DNA of 64,000 nucleotides, from the NCBI GenBank assembly GCA_022791815.1, contig JAAVZU010000027.1, positions 1-64,000 on the forward strand, read 5' to 3'. The stretch comes from Lachnospiraceae bacterium (GTDB taxonomy: Bacteria > Bacillota > Clostridia > Lachnospirales > Lachnospiraceae). The position numbers and the translations under genes are program-made. The notes under the pieces are model-generated. The model was not told where the DNA came from. It saw only the letters and a program-made list of their open reading frames with translations, and ran no database searches. How positions within the stretch are numbered: position 1 is the first letter of the stretch; each line of letters starts with the position of its first letter. Positions 1 to 10,374 of the stretch are shown piece by piece.

Positions 1-759
1 CAATGGTATCTTTAACATATATGCAGATGCTGCTACAAATCCGCCTAATGCCAATGAACCTGTATCTCCCATAAATACTCTTGCCGGATGTACATTATAT
101 AGTAAAAATCCTAATAAACTCCCTACTACCGCACAAGTAATTGGAGAAATACCACTTCCAAGACCTATTGCCATTACTGTAAAGAATGTTGCAACAATTA
201 CAGTAACACTAGTTGCTAATCCATCTAATCCATCTGTAAAATTCACACCATTTACAGTTCCTAACAACACAAAAAATAACATTATAACAAATAATGGCAT
301 TGGCATATTTATTTCTCCATAAAATGGGACATAAGTAGCTGTTCCAAGAGAACTCTTCTCCACAATATAATAAGCAAAAACAATTGTTACAAAGAGCTGC
401 CCCAACATCTTCTGCCATGCACGAAGTCCCAAGGAACGTTTCATAACAACTTTAATATAATCATCTAAAAATCCAATCAATCCAAATCCCAAAGTTACAA
501 ATAGTACTGGTATAATATCTGGACTGTCTTTCATAAAAAATAAGCATGTTACCACCACACTAATCAAAAAAATAAGTCCTCCCATTGTAGGCGTACCAGC
601 TTTTTTCAAATGAGACTGTGGTCCTTCTTCTCTCACAAACTGTCCAAATTTTAACTTATGTAAAAATGGTATTACAATAGGACATAAAATTACACTAATC
701 GCAAAAGAGATTAGCACTGGCAATACAAGCTGTGTCATCTGTTGATTCGCTATTATCAT
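1..759 (-). CDS. mraY: MraY, phospho-N-acetylmuramoyl-pentapeptide transferase (partial)
   Basis: Integral membrane enzyme that moves phospho-MurNAc-pentapeptide from UDP onto undecaprenyl phosphate, giving lipid I for peptidoglycan synthesis. The 253 visible codons start MIIANQQMTQLVLPVLISF and run off the left edge, so the C-terminus is missing. Visible family motifs are GTPTMGG near residue 57, the FLDDYIKV Asp-Asp motif, NGVNFTDGLDGLAT and VFMGDTGSLALGG, with hydrophobic segments between them. The ATG at 759 follows GGTGAAAGAAC. It is the last visible gene of the dcw cluster, 243 bp after the second PBP; no MurE or MurF gene lies between. Family assignment is secure. Confidence 0.96.
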   Translation of the reverse strand, partial: MIIANQQMTQLVLPVLISFAISVILCPIVIPFLHKLKFGQFVREEGPQSHLKKAGTPTMGGLIFLISVVVTCLFFMKDSPDIIPVLFVTLGFGLIGFLDDYIKVVMKRSLGLRAWQKMLGQLFVTIVFAYYIVEKSSLGTATYVPFYGEINMPMPLFVIMLFFVLLGTVNGVNFTDGLDGLATSVTVIVATFFTVMAIGLGSGISPITCAVVGSLLGFLLYNVHPARVFMGDTGSLALGGFVAASAYMLKIPL

Positions 760-856
760 GTTCTTTCACCTCATATTTGTATATTTGTAGTTATAAAGCG
801 CAACAACATTATATGTCATTCTATGCTTTAATTCAAGTGTTTCCTTTCGTGTTATA

Positions 857-936
857 ACTTGCACAATTCTAATCCTGTTTTAGTTTTTCTTACAGTTTTG
901 CACAACAAAGTGTGCAAGGATTACCTGAACTGTGAC
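857..936. repeat. Dispersed intergenic repeat, GTAACAGTTCAG family, partial copy
   Basis: About 80 bp between the PBP stop and the mraY start align base for base, with scattered mismatches, to the right half of the element at 61733-61865. Shared blocks are CCTGTTTTAGT, a GCACA..TGTGC hairpin (898-904 with 911-917) and the end ACCTGAACTGTGAC. The left half is not recognisable here. The rest of the 243-bp gap shows nothing else. Confidence 0.6.
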
Positions 937-1002
937 AATTCATTCCATTATTCTCCTTTATCTTTTTCTCTCAATATTCATACGAATATGTTATATAAAA
1001 GA

Positions 1003-2769
1003 TTAACGAGATGTTTCTTCTTCTTTTGAAGTGTACTGCTGTTCAATTCCCACATAAGGAAGAATATTCTCAAAAACTCCTCTAACCACTGGTGCAGCAA
1101 TTGTTCCACCATAATATATTCCCTCTGGCTCATCAATAAGCAAAATTGCTAAAATTTTAGGGTTATCTGCAGGCGCAAATCCAATAAAGGACGAAATATA
1201 TTTGTTACTGCTTCGGGGTAGTTTTTCTGAGGTTGCTGTTTTTCCTCCAATACGATAACCTTCAATATATGCTTTATTTCCCCCACCTTCTGATACTACG
1301 GCTTCTAAAAGCATCTTCATAGTCTCCGAGGTATCTTTTGAGATGGCATTCTGCTTTACGTTATAATCCAGATTTTTAATTTTTGTTTTATCTCTATTTT
1401 CTATCTTTACTCCAAAATGTGGTGTAATCAAATTTCCACCATTCACCACCGCACTCACTGCACGAATAAGCTGTAATGGTGTAATCTGAAAGGACTGCCC
1501 AAAAGACATGGTAGCAAGTTCTACTGCACCAACGTTCTCTTTTTTATGCATAATGGAATTTGCCTCACCAGGTACATCAATACCTGTTTTTTCTGTTAAT
1601 CCTAAATTTTTAAACCACTTATACATACCATTTACTCCAGTACGTTCTCCAATTTCCATAAAAACTGGATTACAAGAATTCATAATTCCCTCTTTAAAGC
1701 TTTCTGCACCATGACCAATTGTCTTATGACATCGGATAGTTCTATCCTCTACTAACTTATATCCTGGACAATAAAAGGAATCTGCCAGACTTACCTTTCC
1801 TTCTTCTAACGCTGCTGTAGCTGTAATAATCTTAAATGTCGATCCTGGTTCATAAGTATCACTAATGCAGGCATTTCTCCACATAGTATTTAATAAATCA
1901 TTCTTTTCCTTGTCAGTAAGTGTTCCCATATCTTCCTGTTCAATTAAAGTATATGGATTATTTGCATCAAACTCTGGTTCATTTACCATAGCATAAATTT
2001 CTCCATTCTGAGGATTTAATACTATTACTTTGACATTTTTTGCATTCTTTTCCTCTCTTACCTTTTTTGCCGCCTGCCACGCATATTCCTGAATATTTAC
2101 ATCCAAACTAGTATATAAATCATTCCCAGGAATTGGTTCCTGCCTTCTTTCTGCCACATTCTTTATCTCTATTCCTTTGGCAGTTGTTAATGTATAAATA
2201 ACTCCATTCTGACCCTGCAGTTCTTTGTCATAGGCAACTTCAAGACCAATAATCCCTTGATTGTCACTTCCTGTAAAGCCTATTACCTTTGATGCCAGTG
2301 AACTATAAGGATAAAATCGCTTGTAATCTTCATCTACCATTACACCATCCAAATCATAGGTCCTTATTTTATCTGCAATTTCTTTTTCCACATTAGATTT
2401 TATCTTTTCTCTGGATGACCTTTTACGAACCTGTTTTTCTACATACTCCCGCTCTAGTCCCAATTCTTTTACTAAAATTTCAATAACTTTGTCAGGTTCT
2501 TTCACTTGATTATATATAACAGATATTGTGCAAACTGGTTTATTGGAAGCAAGCTCTACACCATTTCTGTCAAATATTCTTCCTCTTTCTGCTTTTATAC
2601 TTCTTTCTCTTTCTTGAATCTCTTGAGCAAGCACCCCAAAATGATCAGCCTGAAACACCATAAGGTAAACGAGCCTCCCCATAAGAAAAATTAGAACAAG
2701 CAGAAAGGCACATACCATTATTAATAATCTCCGTTTATGATAAGTTCTGACATAGTTTATAGATGCCAT
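1003..2769 (-). CDS. Class B penicillin-binding protein, SpoVD/FtsI type, with a KTA instead of KTG motif
   Basis: Monofunctional transpeptidase that crosslinks septal or spore-cortex peptidoglycan. It has 588 residues from ATG 2769, chosen because TAGGAGAC precedes it; a GTG 36 bp upstream extends the frame but has no site. There is one N-terminal membrane segment (about 17-37), a PBP dimer domain, then the transpeptidase with STFK (about 310-313) and SCN (about 365-367). The third motif reads GGKTATSEK where the family has KTG. There is no C-terminal PASTA domain, although SpoVD proteins often carry one. It lies directly after a second class B PBP of the same cluster; the FtsI/SpoVD split between the two cannot be fixed from sequence alone. 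Confidence 0.9.
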   Translation of the reverse strand: MASINYVRTYHKRRLLIMVCAFLLVLIFLMGRLVYLMVFQADHFGVLAQEIQERERSIKAERGRIFDRNGVELASNKPVCTISVIYNQVKEPDKVIEILVKELGLEREYVEKQVRKRSSREKIKSNVEKEIADKIRTYDLDGVMVDEDYKRFYPYSSLASKVIGFTGSDNQGIIGLEVAYDKELQGQNGVIYTLTTAKGIEIKNVAERRQEPIPGNDLYTSLDVNIQEYAWQAAKKVREEKNAKNVKVIVLNPQNGEIYAMVNEPEFDANNPYTLIEQEDMGTLTDKEKNDLLNTMWRNACISDTYEPGSTFKIITATAALEEGKVSLADSFYCPGYKLVEDRTIRCHKTIGHGAESFKEGIMNSCNPVFMEIGERTGVNGMYKWFKNLGLTEKTGIDVPGEANSIMHKKENVGAVELATMSFGQSFQITPLQLIRAVSAVVNGGNLITPHFGVKIENRDKTKIKNLDYNVKQNAISKDTSETMKMLLEAVVSEGGGNKAYIEGYRIGGKTATSEKLPRSSNKYISSFIGFAPADNPKILAILLIDEPEGIYYGGTIAAPVVRGVFENILPYVGIEQQYTSKEEETSR

Positions 2770-2891
2770 ACTTTGCTGTCTCCTATAATTTCCCACTAAA
2801 AGCACAGCCTTTCACTGGTATCATTGCATTTTATGAAAATTCATAAATTTTCAGAACCATGAAGAATAAATTTAACCTCCTATTTACTATC

Positions 2892-4859
2892 TTATTCTGT
2901 TGGGTTTTCTGGATCAGTTGGAAGCCCTTCCACTGATGGCTCTGTATCACTTCCATCCCCTTCAGCATTAGGATCTGCCTGAGGTGATACAGTTGGCTTG
3001 GCTGTTGCCTTATTTTTCTTTTGTACACTTTCATCTGGATATATTCCAAGATATGGGAAGATTTCTTTCATAATCCCTTTTGCAACTTCCTGTGCAAATG
3101 TACTATGTGCCTGATCTGCTACATTCGGTTCATCTACAATTACATATACAACCACTTCTGGATCTTCCATAGGAGAGGCCCCAATAAAAGAAACTAGATA
3201 ATTTTTCTTATCTCTTCCTATTTTCTCTGCTGTTCCAGTTTTACCACCAATAGAATAGCCTTTAATCTTTGCTTCTCCAGCAGTTCCGTCATCTACAGTT
3301 GCTCTCATGTACTTACGAAGTAACTTGCTAGTCTGTTCCGAAACTGTCTTACGGACAAGTACAGGATCGTTCTTCTCTACCACATTACCATCCTCATCTA
3401 CAATTTCTTTTACCAAATGAGGTTTATAGTAATTTCCACCATTTATAACGGAAGAAATTGCACAAGCAATCTGAAGCATATTAGCAGTTCCACCTTGTCC
3501 AAAACTTGCTGTTGCCAATTCAGTGACATTTAATTTTTCTTCGGAATGTACTACTCCTACTATTTCTCCTGGCAAATCAATTCCTGTTTTCTTGCCCATA
3601 TTAAATATATCCTGATATTTTGCAAAGGTTGTTCTTCCCATTTTTCTTGCAATTTGCATCATAGCATCATTACAAGACTTCATTAGGGATTGTTCTAAAG
3701 TAATATACCCATGCCCTGAACTATTACATTTAATTGGTTTGTCCATTCCTGAAAACATTTCACCACCATCACATGTAAAACAGGATCTGTCTGAAACAAT
3801 ACCTTCTTCTAAAGCCGATGCTACTGTTAATACCTTATATGGAGAGCCTGGCTCATAGCCATCACTAACACAAAAATTCTTCCACATTTCACCAAGAAGA
3901 TCGCTTCTATCTTTTTCGGATATATTATTTAATTCTTTTTTACTATATACTTGTGATAAATCATACGCATTGTTTAAGTCAAAAGAAGTATTGGATGCCA
4001 TAGCATAAATTTCACCATTTTTAGGATTCATAACAAGAGCATGTACACCTTTTTTCGCTCCTACATTATTCATAAATTTCTTTATTTGTTTTTCCACTTT
4101 TTTTTGAATATTTGCATCCAAGGTTGTTACAATAGAATTCCCATTTTCTGCCGCTTTTACAGTAGTTACAACTTGTGAATCCTCATCATAATATCCATAC
4201 TTTCTTCCTTCTACTCCATTTAATACATCTGTATACTGTAATTCCAAACCAAATGCAGCTACATTGCTAGAATTTGCGTTGCCAATTACTTTACAGGCAA
4301 GATTTTTCAATGGATAGACTCTTTTATAATTTTTCTCAAACCATATACCTACAATATTACATTTTTCTTTTGCTTTTTTACAACGTTTTTCTTCTTTTTC
4401 CAGCATTTCATTGAATGCATCTACCTTATCTTTACTTATATTAGTTGCAATCTTTCTATACTGGGATTCTCCCTTATCTTTTAGTATTTGATCTATTTCT
4501 GTCTGGTCTATACCAAAATATTCCACTAAAGCATTAACTGTAGGTTCCCGATAATCACTTTCCTTCAAAATATCTTTCGGAGAAATTATAACATCATATA
4601 CTCTTATACTAGTTGCAAGTTTTGTATTATTTCTGTCTAGTATCTCACCTCTTCGATATACCAAAGGATCACTCATATATGTTTGCTGGCTAAGTGTTCT
4701 TTTTTCATATTTTTCTCCTTTTTCCTGACGTATTCTGGCAATTTGATATACTAAAAAAGCTGATACTAACAAGATAAGCATGGAAACCAAAAACACTCGT
4801 TCCCTCATAACATTGTTAAATTTTTTTATCTTTTTTCTCCTGCTTCTTCGCTGTTTCAT
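2892..4859 (-). CDS. Class B penicillin-binding protein, FtsI/PBP2B type
   Basis: Transpeptidase of the division or sporulation septum. It has 655 residues: a basic cytoplasmic N-terminus, one membrane segment (about 22-42), a dimerisation domain, and a transpeptidase domain with SPYK (339-342), SCN (395-397) and a normal KTGTAEK (540-545). The last 45 residues are a low-complexity Pro/Asp/Glu/Ser-rich tail, and there is no PASTA domain. It follows the FtsL-like gene and precedes a second class B PBP, the usual dcw order. It is the better candidate for the vegetative divisome enzyme because all three active-site motifs are intact and it sits next to ftsL. Confidence 0.92.
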   Translation of the reverse strand: MKQRRSRRKKIKKFNNVMRERVFLVSMLILLVSAFLVYQIARIRQEKGEKYEKRTLSQQTYMSDPLVYRRGEILDRNNTKLATSIRVYDVIISPKDILKESDYREPTVNALVEYFGIDQTEIDQILKDKGESQYRKIATNISKDKVDAFNEMLEKEEKRCKKAKEKCNIVGIWFEKNYKRVYPLKNLACKVIGNANSSNVAAFGLELQYTDVLNGVEGRKYGYYDEDSQVVTTVKAAENGNSIVTTLDANIQKKVEKQIKKFMNNVGAKKGVHALVMNPKNGEIYAMASNTSFDLNNAYDLSQVYSKKELNNISEKDRSDLLGEMWKNFCVSDGYEPGSPYKVLTVASALEEGIVSDRSCFTCDGGEMFSGMDKPIKCNSSGHGYITLEQSLMKSCNDAMMQIARKMGRTTFAKYQDIFNMGKKTGIDLPGEIVGVVHSEEKLNVTELATASFGQGGTANMLQIACAISSVINGGNYYKPHLVKEIVDEDGNVVEKNDPVLVRKTVSEQTSKLLRKYMRATVDDGTAGEAKIKGYSIGGKTGTAEKIGRDKKNYLVSFIGASPMEDPEVVVYVIVDEPNVADQAHSTFAQEVAKGIMKEIFPYLGIYPDESVQKKNKATAKPTVSPQADPNAEGDGSDTEPSVEGLPTDPENPTE

Positions 4860-4961
4860 AACACATTACACCTACTTTTATATTATTTCCCTTAAAATGC
4901 GAATACAACACAAACTACCCCCAAAGGATAATTTGTGTTGTACATACCTTCTCTCATACCT

Positions 4962-5516
4962 CTAGTCTTGAAAAATCTTTGAAATAATACTTTCATTAGT
5001 TCCATTTGGAATGTCTCCATATTGCCTAACTGAATCACTTTTGGTACTTTTATAAGGCACAACTTGATCTTTGTCAGGATGAACCATTCCAAATTTTTCC
5101 GTTGCTACTTTGTATATGTAATCCAAATCAATATCAGATGTTATACTGTCTAATTCTGTTCTATTTTCTTCTTTTAGTGCGAGGATTTCATTTTCTATTG
5201 CAGTAATTTCTTTTGTTGTTATTGTCAATTGAGATTGTACCGTTAGATATTTTACACAAACAATAAATGTTATTCCTACCGCAAGAACAAGCCATGCAAC
5301 AGAAAATAAATCTAATTCTTTTGCCTTTTCTCTCTTTTTTTGAATCTTACGTTTTTTAATTTTACGCTCTTTCTCTAATTCATACTCTTCTTTACTTGGT
5401 TGTACTCTTTCTGGTATTGGGGCAGTTTCCAGCTTTCTAACAGTATTTCCATCAATATATCCGGGATTACTTTCTATATACCCTGTATTTTCCCTATTCA
5501 ATCTTTTTCTTCCCAT
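4962..5516 (-). CDS. ftsL: FtsL/DivIC-like septum protein
   Basis: Small bitopic division protein of 184 residues. It has a long basic cytoplasmic N-terminus (about 80 residues, very Lys/Glu-rich around 45-75), one membrane segment (FSVAWLVLAVGITFIVCV), then a coiled-coil heptad stretch (ITTKEITAIENEILALKEEN) and a short extracellular tail. This topology, and the position between rsmH and the PBPs, identify it more than sequence does, because FtsL diverges quickly. The start at 5516 follows GGAGAGAGTGTT; an upstream codon at 5540 has no good site. The protein is longer than a minimal FtsL because of the basic N-terminal extension. Confidence 0.8.
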   Translation of the reverse strand: MGRKRLNRENTGYIESNPGYIDGNTVRKLETAPIPERVQPSKEEYELEKERKIKKRKIQKKREKAKELDLFSVAWLVLAVGITFIVCVKYLTVQSQLTITTKEITAIENEILALKEENRTELDSITSDIDLDYIYKVATEKFGMVHPDKDQVVPYKSTKSDSVRQYGDIPNGTNESIISKIFQD

Positions 5517-5557
5517 AACACTCTCTCCTCTTTTATGCAAGATTGTATTACAATCTG

Positions 5558-6493
5558 TTATTTACGTTCAAAAATACGCAGTTTTGCACTTTTTGATCTA
5601 CGATTGTCTTGCATTTCCTGTTCCGATGGTAAAATCGGTTTTCTGGTTATTATTTTTCCTTTTGATTTTTTTCCACACATACATACTGGAAAATCGGGTG
5701 GACATACACAAGGTTTCTCATTTTTCCGAAACATACTTTTCACAATGCGGTCTTCTAATGAATGAAAAGTAATAATACATATTCTTCCTCCAGGATTTAA
5801 TAAATCTATCATATCCTGTAGAGTATTATTTAGTACCTCTAATTCACGATTCAGCTCTATTCGTATTGCCTGAAAAGTTTTTTTTGAGGGATGACCTGTA
5901 TTTTTGCGAAGCTTCATTGGTATAGCTGCACAAATTGCTTCGTTTAGGTCATAAGTCGTAGTTATTTCTTTCTCTTGACGCATCCGTACAATATGTTTTG
6001 CAATATTTTTTGCAAACTTATCTTCCCCATAATCACGAATAACCCGATATAGTTCCATCTCACTATATCCATTTACAATATCCTTCGCGGTCATCGTCTG
6101 ACGGTTATCCATCCGCATATCAAGAGGTGCATCTTCTCTGTAAGTAAATCCTCTGTCTACTGTATCCAATTGATAAGAAGATACTCCCAAATCCAATACA
6201 ATTCCATCGACTTTTAAAATACCTAATTCTTCTAAGACTTGTCTCATATTACAGTAATTGTTGCGGACAATAGAAACTTTCTTTCCAAAACCGTACAATC
6301 TTTCCTGCCCGACTGTAATGGCAGCCTCATCCTGGTCAATTCCAATAAACCTTCCCTTGTCTCCTAACCGTTTACATACTTCATAAGCATGTCCAGCACC
6401 TCCCAAAGTGCCATCCACATAAGTACCATTCTCTTTGATATGTAATCCCGCTATAGTCTCTTCCAGCAAAACAGACACATGTTCAAAATCCAT
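5558..6493 (-). CDS. rsmH: RsmH, 16S rRNA (cytosine-1402-N4)-methyltransferase
   Basis: SAM-dependent methyltransferase that modifies C1402 in the ribosomal decoding centre. It has 311 residues, normal for the family. Visible motifs are HVSVLLEE at the start, [11 protein letters not shown] (SAM-binding loop), [25 protein letters not shown] and the C-terminal [16 protein letters not shown]. It is the second gene of the dcw cluster, between mraZ and the FtsL-like gene, and is presumably co-transcribed from the MraZ-controlled promoter. Confidence 0.97.
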   Translation of the reverse strand: MDFEHVSVLLEETIAGLHIKENGTYVDGTLGGAGHAYEVCKRLGDKGRFIGIDQDEAAITVGQERLYGFGKKVSIVRNNYCNMRQVLEELGILKVDGIVLDLGVSSYQLDTVDRGFTYREDAPLDMRMDNRQTMTAKDIVNGYSEMELYRVIRDYGEDKFAKNIAKHIVRMRQEKEITTTYDLNEAICAAIPMKLRKNTGHPSKKTFQAIRIELNRELEVLNNTLQDMIDLLNPGGRICIITFHSLEDRIVKSMFRKNEKPCVCPPDFPVCMCGKKSKGKIITRKPILPSEQEMQDNRRSKSAKLRIFERK

Positions 6494-6637
6494 ATCTTCA
6501 CCTCCTGGTATAATTGGTACCTGTTCTGCTTATTCTCACGAAACACACAGTAACTGTGCTTTTACCTGAATAGTTATAAACTTTGTTACACTTCCTCTTA
6601 TCTATCATATTGGCAGATTCTTTGTCTCATAAGTGCT

Positions 6638-7066
6638 TTAAAAACTAATTCCTAAATCAGACATGTTCTCTGCAATTGCTTCCACATCTCCAAAATCATT
6701 ATTAGCTTCCCATCTTTCCTTACTCCAAATCTCAATCTTTCCAAGCACTCCTACAAAAACCACTTCTTTCTCTAACTGTGCATGTTCCCGCAGTTTACTT
6801 GGAATTAAGATTCTTCCCTGTTTGTCAACTTCACACGTAATGGCTCCAGCTAAAAAGTAGCGTTGCAATTGTCTGGCTTCCCTATTTCCAGGCAGGCTCT
6901 TTAACTTATCCACGAAACTCTGCCATTCTGTATCTGGGTATACAAACAAACACCCATCTAAGCCTAAAGTCACTACAAATTCCTCCCCAAGTTCTTCTCT
7001 AAACTTAGCAGGTACGATAATTCTGCCTTTGGCATCTATCGAATGGTTGTATTCTCCCATAAACAT
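6638..7066 (-). CDS. mraZ: MraZ, DNA-binding regulator of the dcw cluster
   Basis: AbrB/MazE-like transcription factor that binds repeats in front of its own operon. It has 142 residues with the two tandem SpoVT/AbrB-like halves: [23 protein letters not shown] at the N-terminus and [16 protein letters not shown] near residue 77. The conserved DAKGR and DKQGR motifs are present. It is the first gene of the cluster; its promoter region carries four 10-bp boxes at 7108-7147, which supports autoregulation. Confidence 0.97.
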   Translation of the reverse strand: MFMGEYNHSIDAKGRIIVPAKFREELGEEFVVTLGLDGCLFVYPDTEWQSFVDKLKSLPGNREARQLQRYFLAGAITCEVDKQGRILIPSKLREHAQLEKEVVFVGVLGKIEIWSKERWEANNDFGDVEAIAENMSDLGISF

Positions 7067-7107
7067 ATAGCCTGCACCTACCTATCTAGTGTATAAAATG
7101 GGAAAAT

Positions 7108-7147
7108 CTCACCTTTTTCCACCACTTCTCACCACTTTCCACCACTT
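7108..7147 (-). promoter_or_regulatory. Four tandem 10-bp MraZ boxes
   Basis: Read on the minus strand these 40 bp are AAGTGGTGGA, AAGTGGTGAG, AAGTGGTGGA and AAAAGGTGAG, in exact 10-bp phase. GTGG-type direct repeats with 10-bp spacing are the known MraZ operator pattern. The last box ends 42 bp before the mraZ ATG. A TATA-rich stretch between the boxes and the gene may hold the -10 element, but I cannot fix the promoter. Confidence 0.85.
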
Positions 7148-7333
7148 ACATAGATATTCTATCTTATTTTTGGGAAACTTTCAACCTTTTTCCTTAAATG
7201 AATTTCATTATTGTATATATTTTTTTAATTAGATAGAATTTTATCTATAACTTTTAAAGTTCTAAATACTATTTAAAGCCCATATCTACCCAAATATTTT
7301 CGTAACTGTTTAGTTTTATCAATAGCTATATAT

Positions 7334-7369
7334 AAAAAGACAGATAACTATCTAGTCATCTGTCTTTTT
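7334..7369. terminator. Bidirectional terminator hairpin
   Basis: A perfect 12-bp stem (AAAAAGACAGAT with ATCTGTCTTTTT, loop of 12) lies 49 bp after the cysA stop. The A-run and T-run at its ends suit termination in both directions. It most likely ends the sulfate transport operon. Confidence 0.85.
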
Positions 7370-7418
7370 ATAATAAACTAAATTAATTTTATTTTTGTTC
7401 TTTCTGCTCGCCGTTTCC

Positions 7419-8486
7419 CTATAATTGTTCTACATCTATTCCCTTTAGCAATTGATTTTTATGTATATGGGTATTCTCATCTTCTAAAACATACGCCCGG
7501 TAAACTAATACACACATCTTTTCGCCAATAGAAACAGGTCTTCTTTCAAGAGAGCGGTTCGTATTAAGTAAAACTCCATTTACCTCCAGTGTAAGAGTTA
7601 GATAACTGCCACGAAATTCTATATCACGTATTACCCCTGATTCTGCCACAGGTATTAAGCTCTTATATTTCTCGTTATCACTCTTAAAGGCTTCCACAAA
7701 TTCTGGACGTAATATCACTTGTTTCCCTTTTGGAACATCCTCAAATCCTTTGAATCCTTGAAAATCATCTACAACTACCGAAGTACCAATAAATTGAGCC
7801 ACAAAAGATGTTTTCGGTTTTTTATAAATCTCCACTGGACTTCCCATTTGTTCTAATCTGCCCTCATTAATAATAATAATCTGATCAGAAACTTCCACTG
7901 CCTCTTCCTGATCATGTGTCACAAAAATACTTGTAATCCCTACTTTAGCAATCATTTGTTTCAACCAGCTTCGTAATTCCTTACGAACTTTCGCATCAAT
8001 CGCAGCAAACGGCTCGTCTAATAATAACAATTGTGGATTTGGTGCAAGTGCACGGGCAAATGCCACTCTCTGTCTTTGTCCTCCTGATAATTGATCTGGA
8101 TACCGTTTTTCCATTCCTTTCAACTCTACAAGTTCAACTAATTCCATAACCCTTTTATGAATTTCTGATTTACTCTTTTTCTGTATTTTTAATCCAAAGG
8201 CAATATTTTCATAAACTGTCATATAACGGAACAAGGCATAATTCTGAAATACAAAACCTATTCCACGCTCTCTGGCAGGAATATCATTTACCACCTTGCC
8301 TTCAATTATTACATCTCCTGTATCTTGATGTTCGAGTCCTGCAATCATACGCAATATTGTGGTTTTCCCACTTCCGCTAGGTCCTAAAAGAGCCACAAGT
8401 TTTCCTTGTTCTACACCAAAACTAATATTTTTTGCCGCTTGGAAATCCCCGAAATTTTTATTAATTTGTTTCATCTCAATATACAT
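7419..8486 (-). CDS. cysA: CysA, sulfate/thiosulfate ABC transporter ATPase
   Basis: ATP-hydrolysing subunit of the CysTWA sulfate importer. It has 355 residues from ATG 8486, set 9 nt after GGAGG; ATG 8492 is too close to that site. Visible are Walker [10 protein letters not shown] (about 36-44), the signature [15 protein letters not shown], Walker [13 protein letters not shown] and the switch His in [11 protein letters not shown]-terminal domain of about 120 residues follows, as in CysA. It is the last gene of the operon sbp-cysT-cysW-cysA and is followed by a terminator. Confidence 0.93.
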   Translation of the reverse strand: MYIEMKQINKNFGDFQAAKNISFGVEQGKLVALLGPSGSGKTTILRMIAGLEHQDTGDVIIEGKVVNDIPARERGIGFVFQNYALFRYMTVYENIAFGLKIQKKSKSEIHKRVMELVELVELKGMEKRYPDQLSGGQRQRVAFARALAPNPQLLLLDEPFAAIDAKVRKELRSWLKQMIAKVGITSIFVTHDQEEAVEVSDQIIIINEGRLEQMGSPVEIYKKPKTSFVAQFIGTSVVVDDFQGFKGFEDVPKGKQVILRPEFVEAFKSDNEKYKSLIPVAESGVIRDIEFRGSYLTLTLEVNGVLLNTNRSLERRPVSIGEKMCVLVYRAYVLEDENTHIHKNQLLKGIDVEQL

Positions 8487-8501
8487 TGCCATCTACCTCC
8501 G

Positions 8502-9365
8502 TTACGAATTCCGTTTTCCACGATACTCTACAATCTGTTTTAAAACCAACATAATAATTGCCAGCAATACAAGTAAGGAAGATACTGCAAATGCCTGTGT
8601 AATGGAATTGGCACTACCTGCCATATAAAGGGCATCTATTTCCAACGGCAGAGTAAACGTCTTCCCTCTTGCCTTGGAAACAGCATAAACTGCACCAAAT
8701 TCACCAAACGCACGGGCTGCACACAAAATTATGCCATACACAAGCGCCCAGCGGATGTGAGGAAAAGTTATTCTTTTAAAAATAGTAAATCCTTTTGCCC
8801 CCATTAAAGCAGCAGCTTCTTCTTCTGCAGTACCTTGCGCCTGCATAACAGGAAGCAGTTCACGGGATACAAATGGAAATGTAACAAAAATAGTTGCAAG
8901 CACCACTCCTGGAACTGAGAATACAAGTGCAATATCAGTTCCAAAAGTTTCATTAAACCATTCTACAACAGGTGTTGCCCATCCCATTCTTCCAAAAGTC
9001 ATAATAAATGCCAGTCCTCCAATTACCGGAGATACAGAAAAAGGTATATCAATTAATGTGGATAATGCATGTTTTCCTTTAAAGTTAAACTTTGTAAGCA
9101 GCCATGATGCACAAAGACCAAAAAAAGTATTCACTGCAACTGCAATTACTGTTGCAAGCAATGTAATCCGCATTGCGGACAATGTATTCTTAGCTGTAAC
9201 AGCATTAACATAAGTTCCAATTCCCTCCTTAAGGGAACGGTATATCACCTCAAACAATGGTACTACCAGCATAATTACAAAAAATATTACACTAATTCCA
9301 ATTAACAAACGGGGAACCCATGGGTTTTCTGTCTGATAGTTCTTTATTTTCTTTTCCCGTTCCAT
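8502..9365 (-). CDS. cysW: CysW, sulfate ABC transporter permease
   Basis: One of the two membrane subunits of the sulfate importer. It has 287 residues with about six hydrophobic segments. The cytoplasmic coupling loop EEEAAALMGAKGFTIFKRI has the EAA...G pattern that docks onto CysA. AAGGAGGTATAGCG precedes the ATG. It is 12 bp after cysT and 15 bp before cysA, so clearly one transcript. Together with CysT it forms the channel; the CysW/CysT naming follows operon order. Confidence 0.92.
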   Translation of the reverse strand: MEREKKIKNYQTENPWVPRLLIGISVIFFVIMLVVPLFEVIYRSLKEGIGTYVNAVTAKNTLSAMRITLLATVIAVAVNTFFGLCASWLLTKFNFKGKHALSTLIDIPFSVSPVIGGLAFIMTFGRMGWATPVVEWFNETFGTDIALVFSVPGVVLATIFVTFPFVSRELLPVMQAQGTAEEEAAALMGAKGFTIFKRITFPHIRWALVYGIILCAARAFGEFGAVYAVSKARGKTFTLPLEIDALYMAGSANSITQAFAVSSLLVLLAIIMLVLKQIVEYRGKRNS

Positions 9366-9377
9366 CGCTATACCTCC

Positions 9378-10214
9378 TTATTGCTTCGTTCTCTTACTTG
9401 CCACAATCTGAATCATGTTGATAAAAAACAAAAGAACAAAGGAAATAACAAGCAACACTAGTGCAATTGCTGCTGCTCCCTCATAGTCCACACGTCCAGA
9501 ATTTAATTTCTGCATAATTATATAGGAGACCACCTGTGTACCTTGTTTTTCGCTGTTGCCTGATATGTAAATTACACTGCCATACTCCCCAATACCTCTT
9601 GCTAATGCTAAACCAAATCCAGTAAGCAATGCTGGCATTAATTCTGGCAGTATAACACGGCGAAATGTATAAAACCGGGAAGCTCCAAGCATCGTCCCTG
9701 CCTCTTCAAGACTTGGTGGCAGCTTTTCTAATACTGGCTGCAATGCCCGTACTACAAAGGGGATTCCTACAAATATCAATGCAATAATAATTCCCAACTT
9801 TGTATAAGATACCTGAATGCCTAGATTTTCTAAAAATTTACCAAAGGCTCCTTGGTCAGAATACATTTTTGTCAAAGTAATACCTGCCACCGCTGTAGGA
9901 AGGGCAAAGGGTAACTCAATCATACCATCTATTAAACGCTTTCCTGGAAAATTATAACGTACTAACACCCAAGCTAGCAGCAACCCAAACACGCTATTGA
10001 TTAAGGCTGCAACAAAGGCACAGCCAATACTAGTAGTAAACGCCTGTACTACATTTGGTCGGGTAATCAATTCGATAAACTCTGCCCCTGTCATTTTAAA
10101 AGAATATGCCAAAATTGATGCCAGCGGAATTAAAACAATAAGTGATAACATAGCAATTGTAATACCCATTGTCATACCAAATCCCGGAAGCACACTTCGT
10201 TCCTTCTTTTTCAT
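9378..10214 (-). CDS. cysT: CysT (CysU), sulfate ABC transporter permease
   Basis: Second membrane subunit of the sulfate importer. It has 278 residues from ATG 10214, chosen for GGAGGATAAC in front; a frame extension to 10280 has no site and no homologous look. It has six probable membrane segments, with ELPFALPTAVAGITL typical of CysT/CysW and the coupling loop LEEAGTMLGASRFYTFRRV. It follows sbp after a 208-bp gap that contains a strong stem-loop (10375-10411). Confidence 0.92.
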   Translation of the reverse strand: MKKKERSVLPGFGMTMGITIAMLSLIVLIPLASILAYSFKMTGAEFIELITRPNVVQAFTTSIGCAFVAALINSVFGLLLAWVLVRYNFPGKRLIDGMIELPFALPTAVAGITLTKMYSDQGAFGKFLENLGIQVSYTKLGIIIALIFVGIPFVVRALQPVLEKLPPSLEEAGTMLGASRFYTFRRVILPELMPALLTGFGLALARGIGEYGSVIYISGNSEKQGTQVVSYIIMQKLNSGRVDYEGAAAIALVLLVISFVLLFFINMIQIVASKRTKQ

Positions 10215-10374
10215 GTTATCCTCCATTTCCAGTATTAAAGCAGATATTAAAATCCACTTTGTCTCTTCTTTACAGTCCACACACTAATATTTTTCATTAA
10301 ATTTCCAGTTAATTTAGGTATAAGCTGCAACTTTTCTATCTTTAACCACATGCCGTTCTATAAATCATAGATAT

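Noticed and set aside
2831..3049. 72-residue ORF
   Set aside because: It overlaps the 3' end of the second PBP gene in another frame; it is a shadow.
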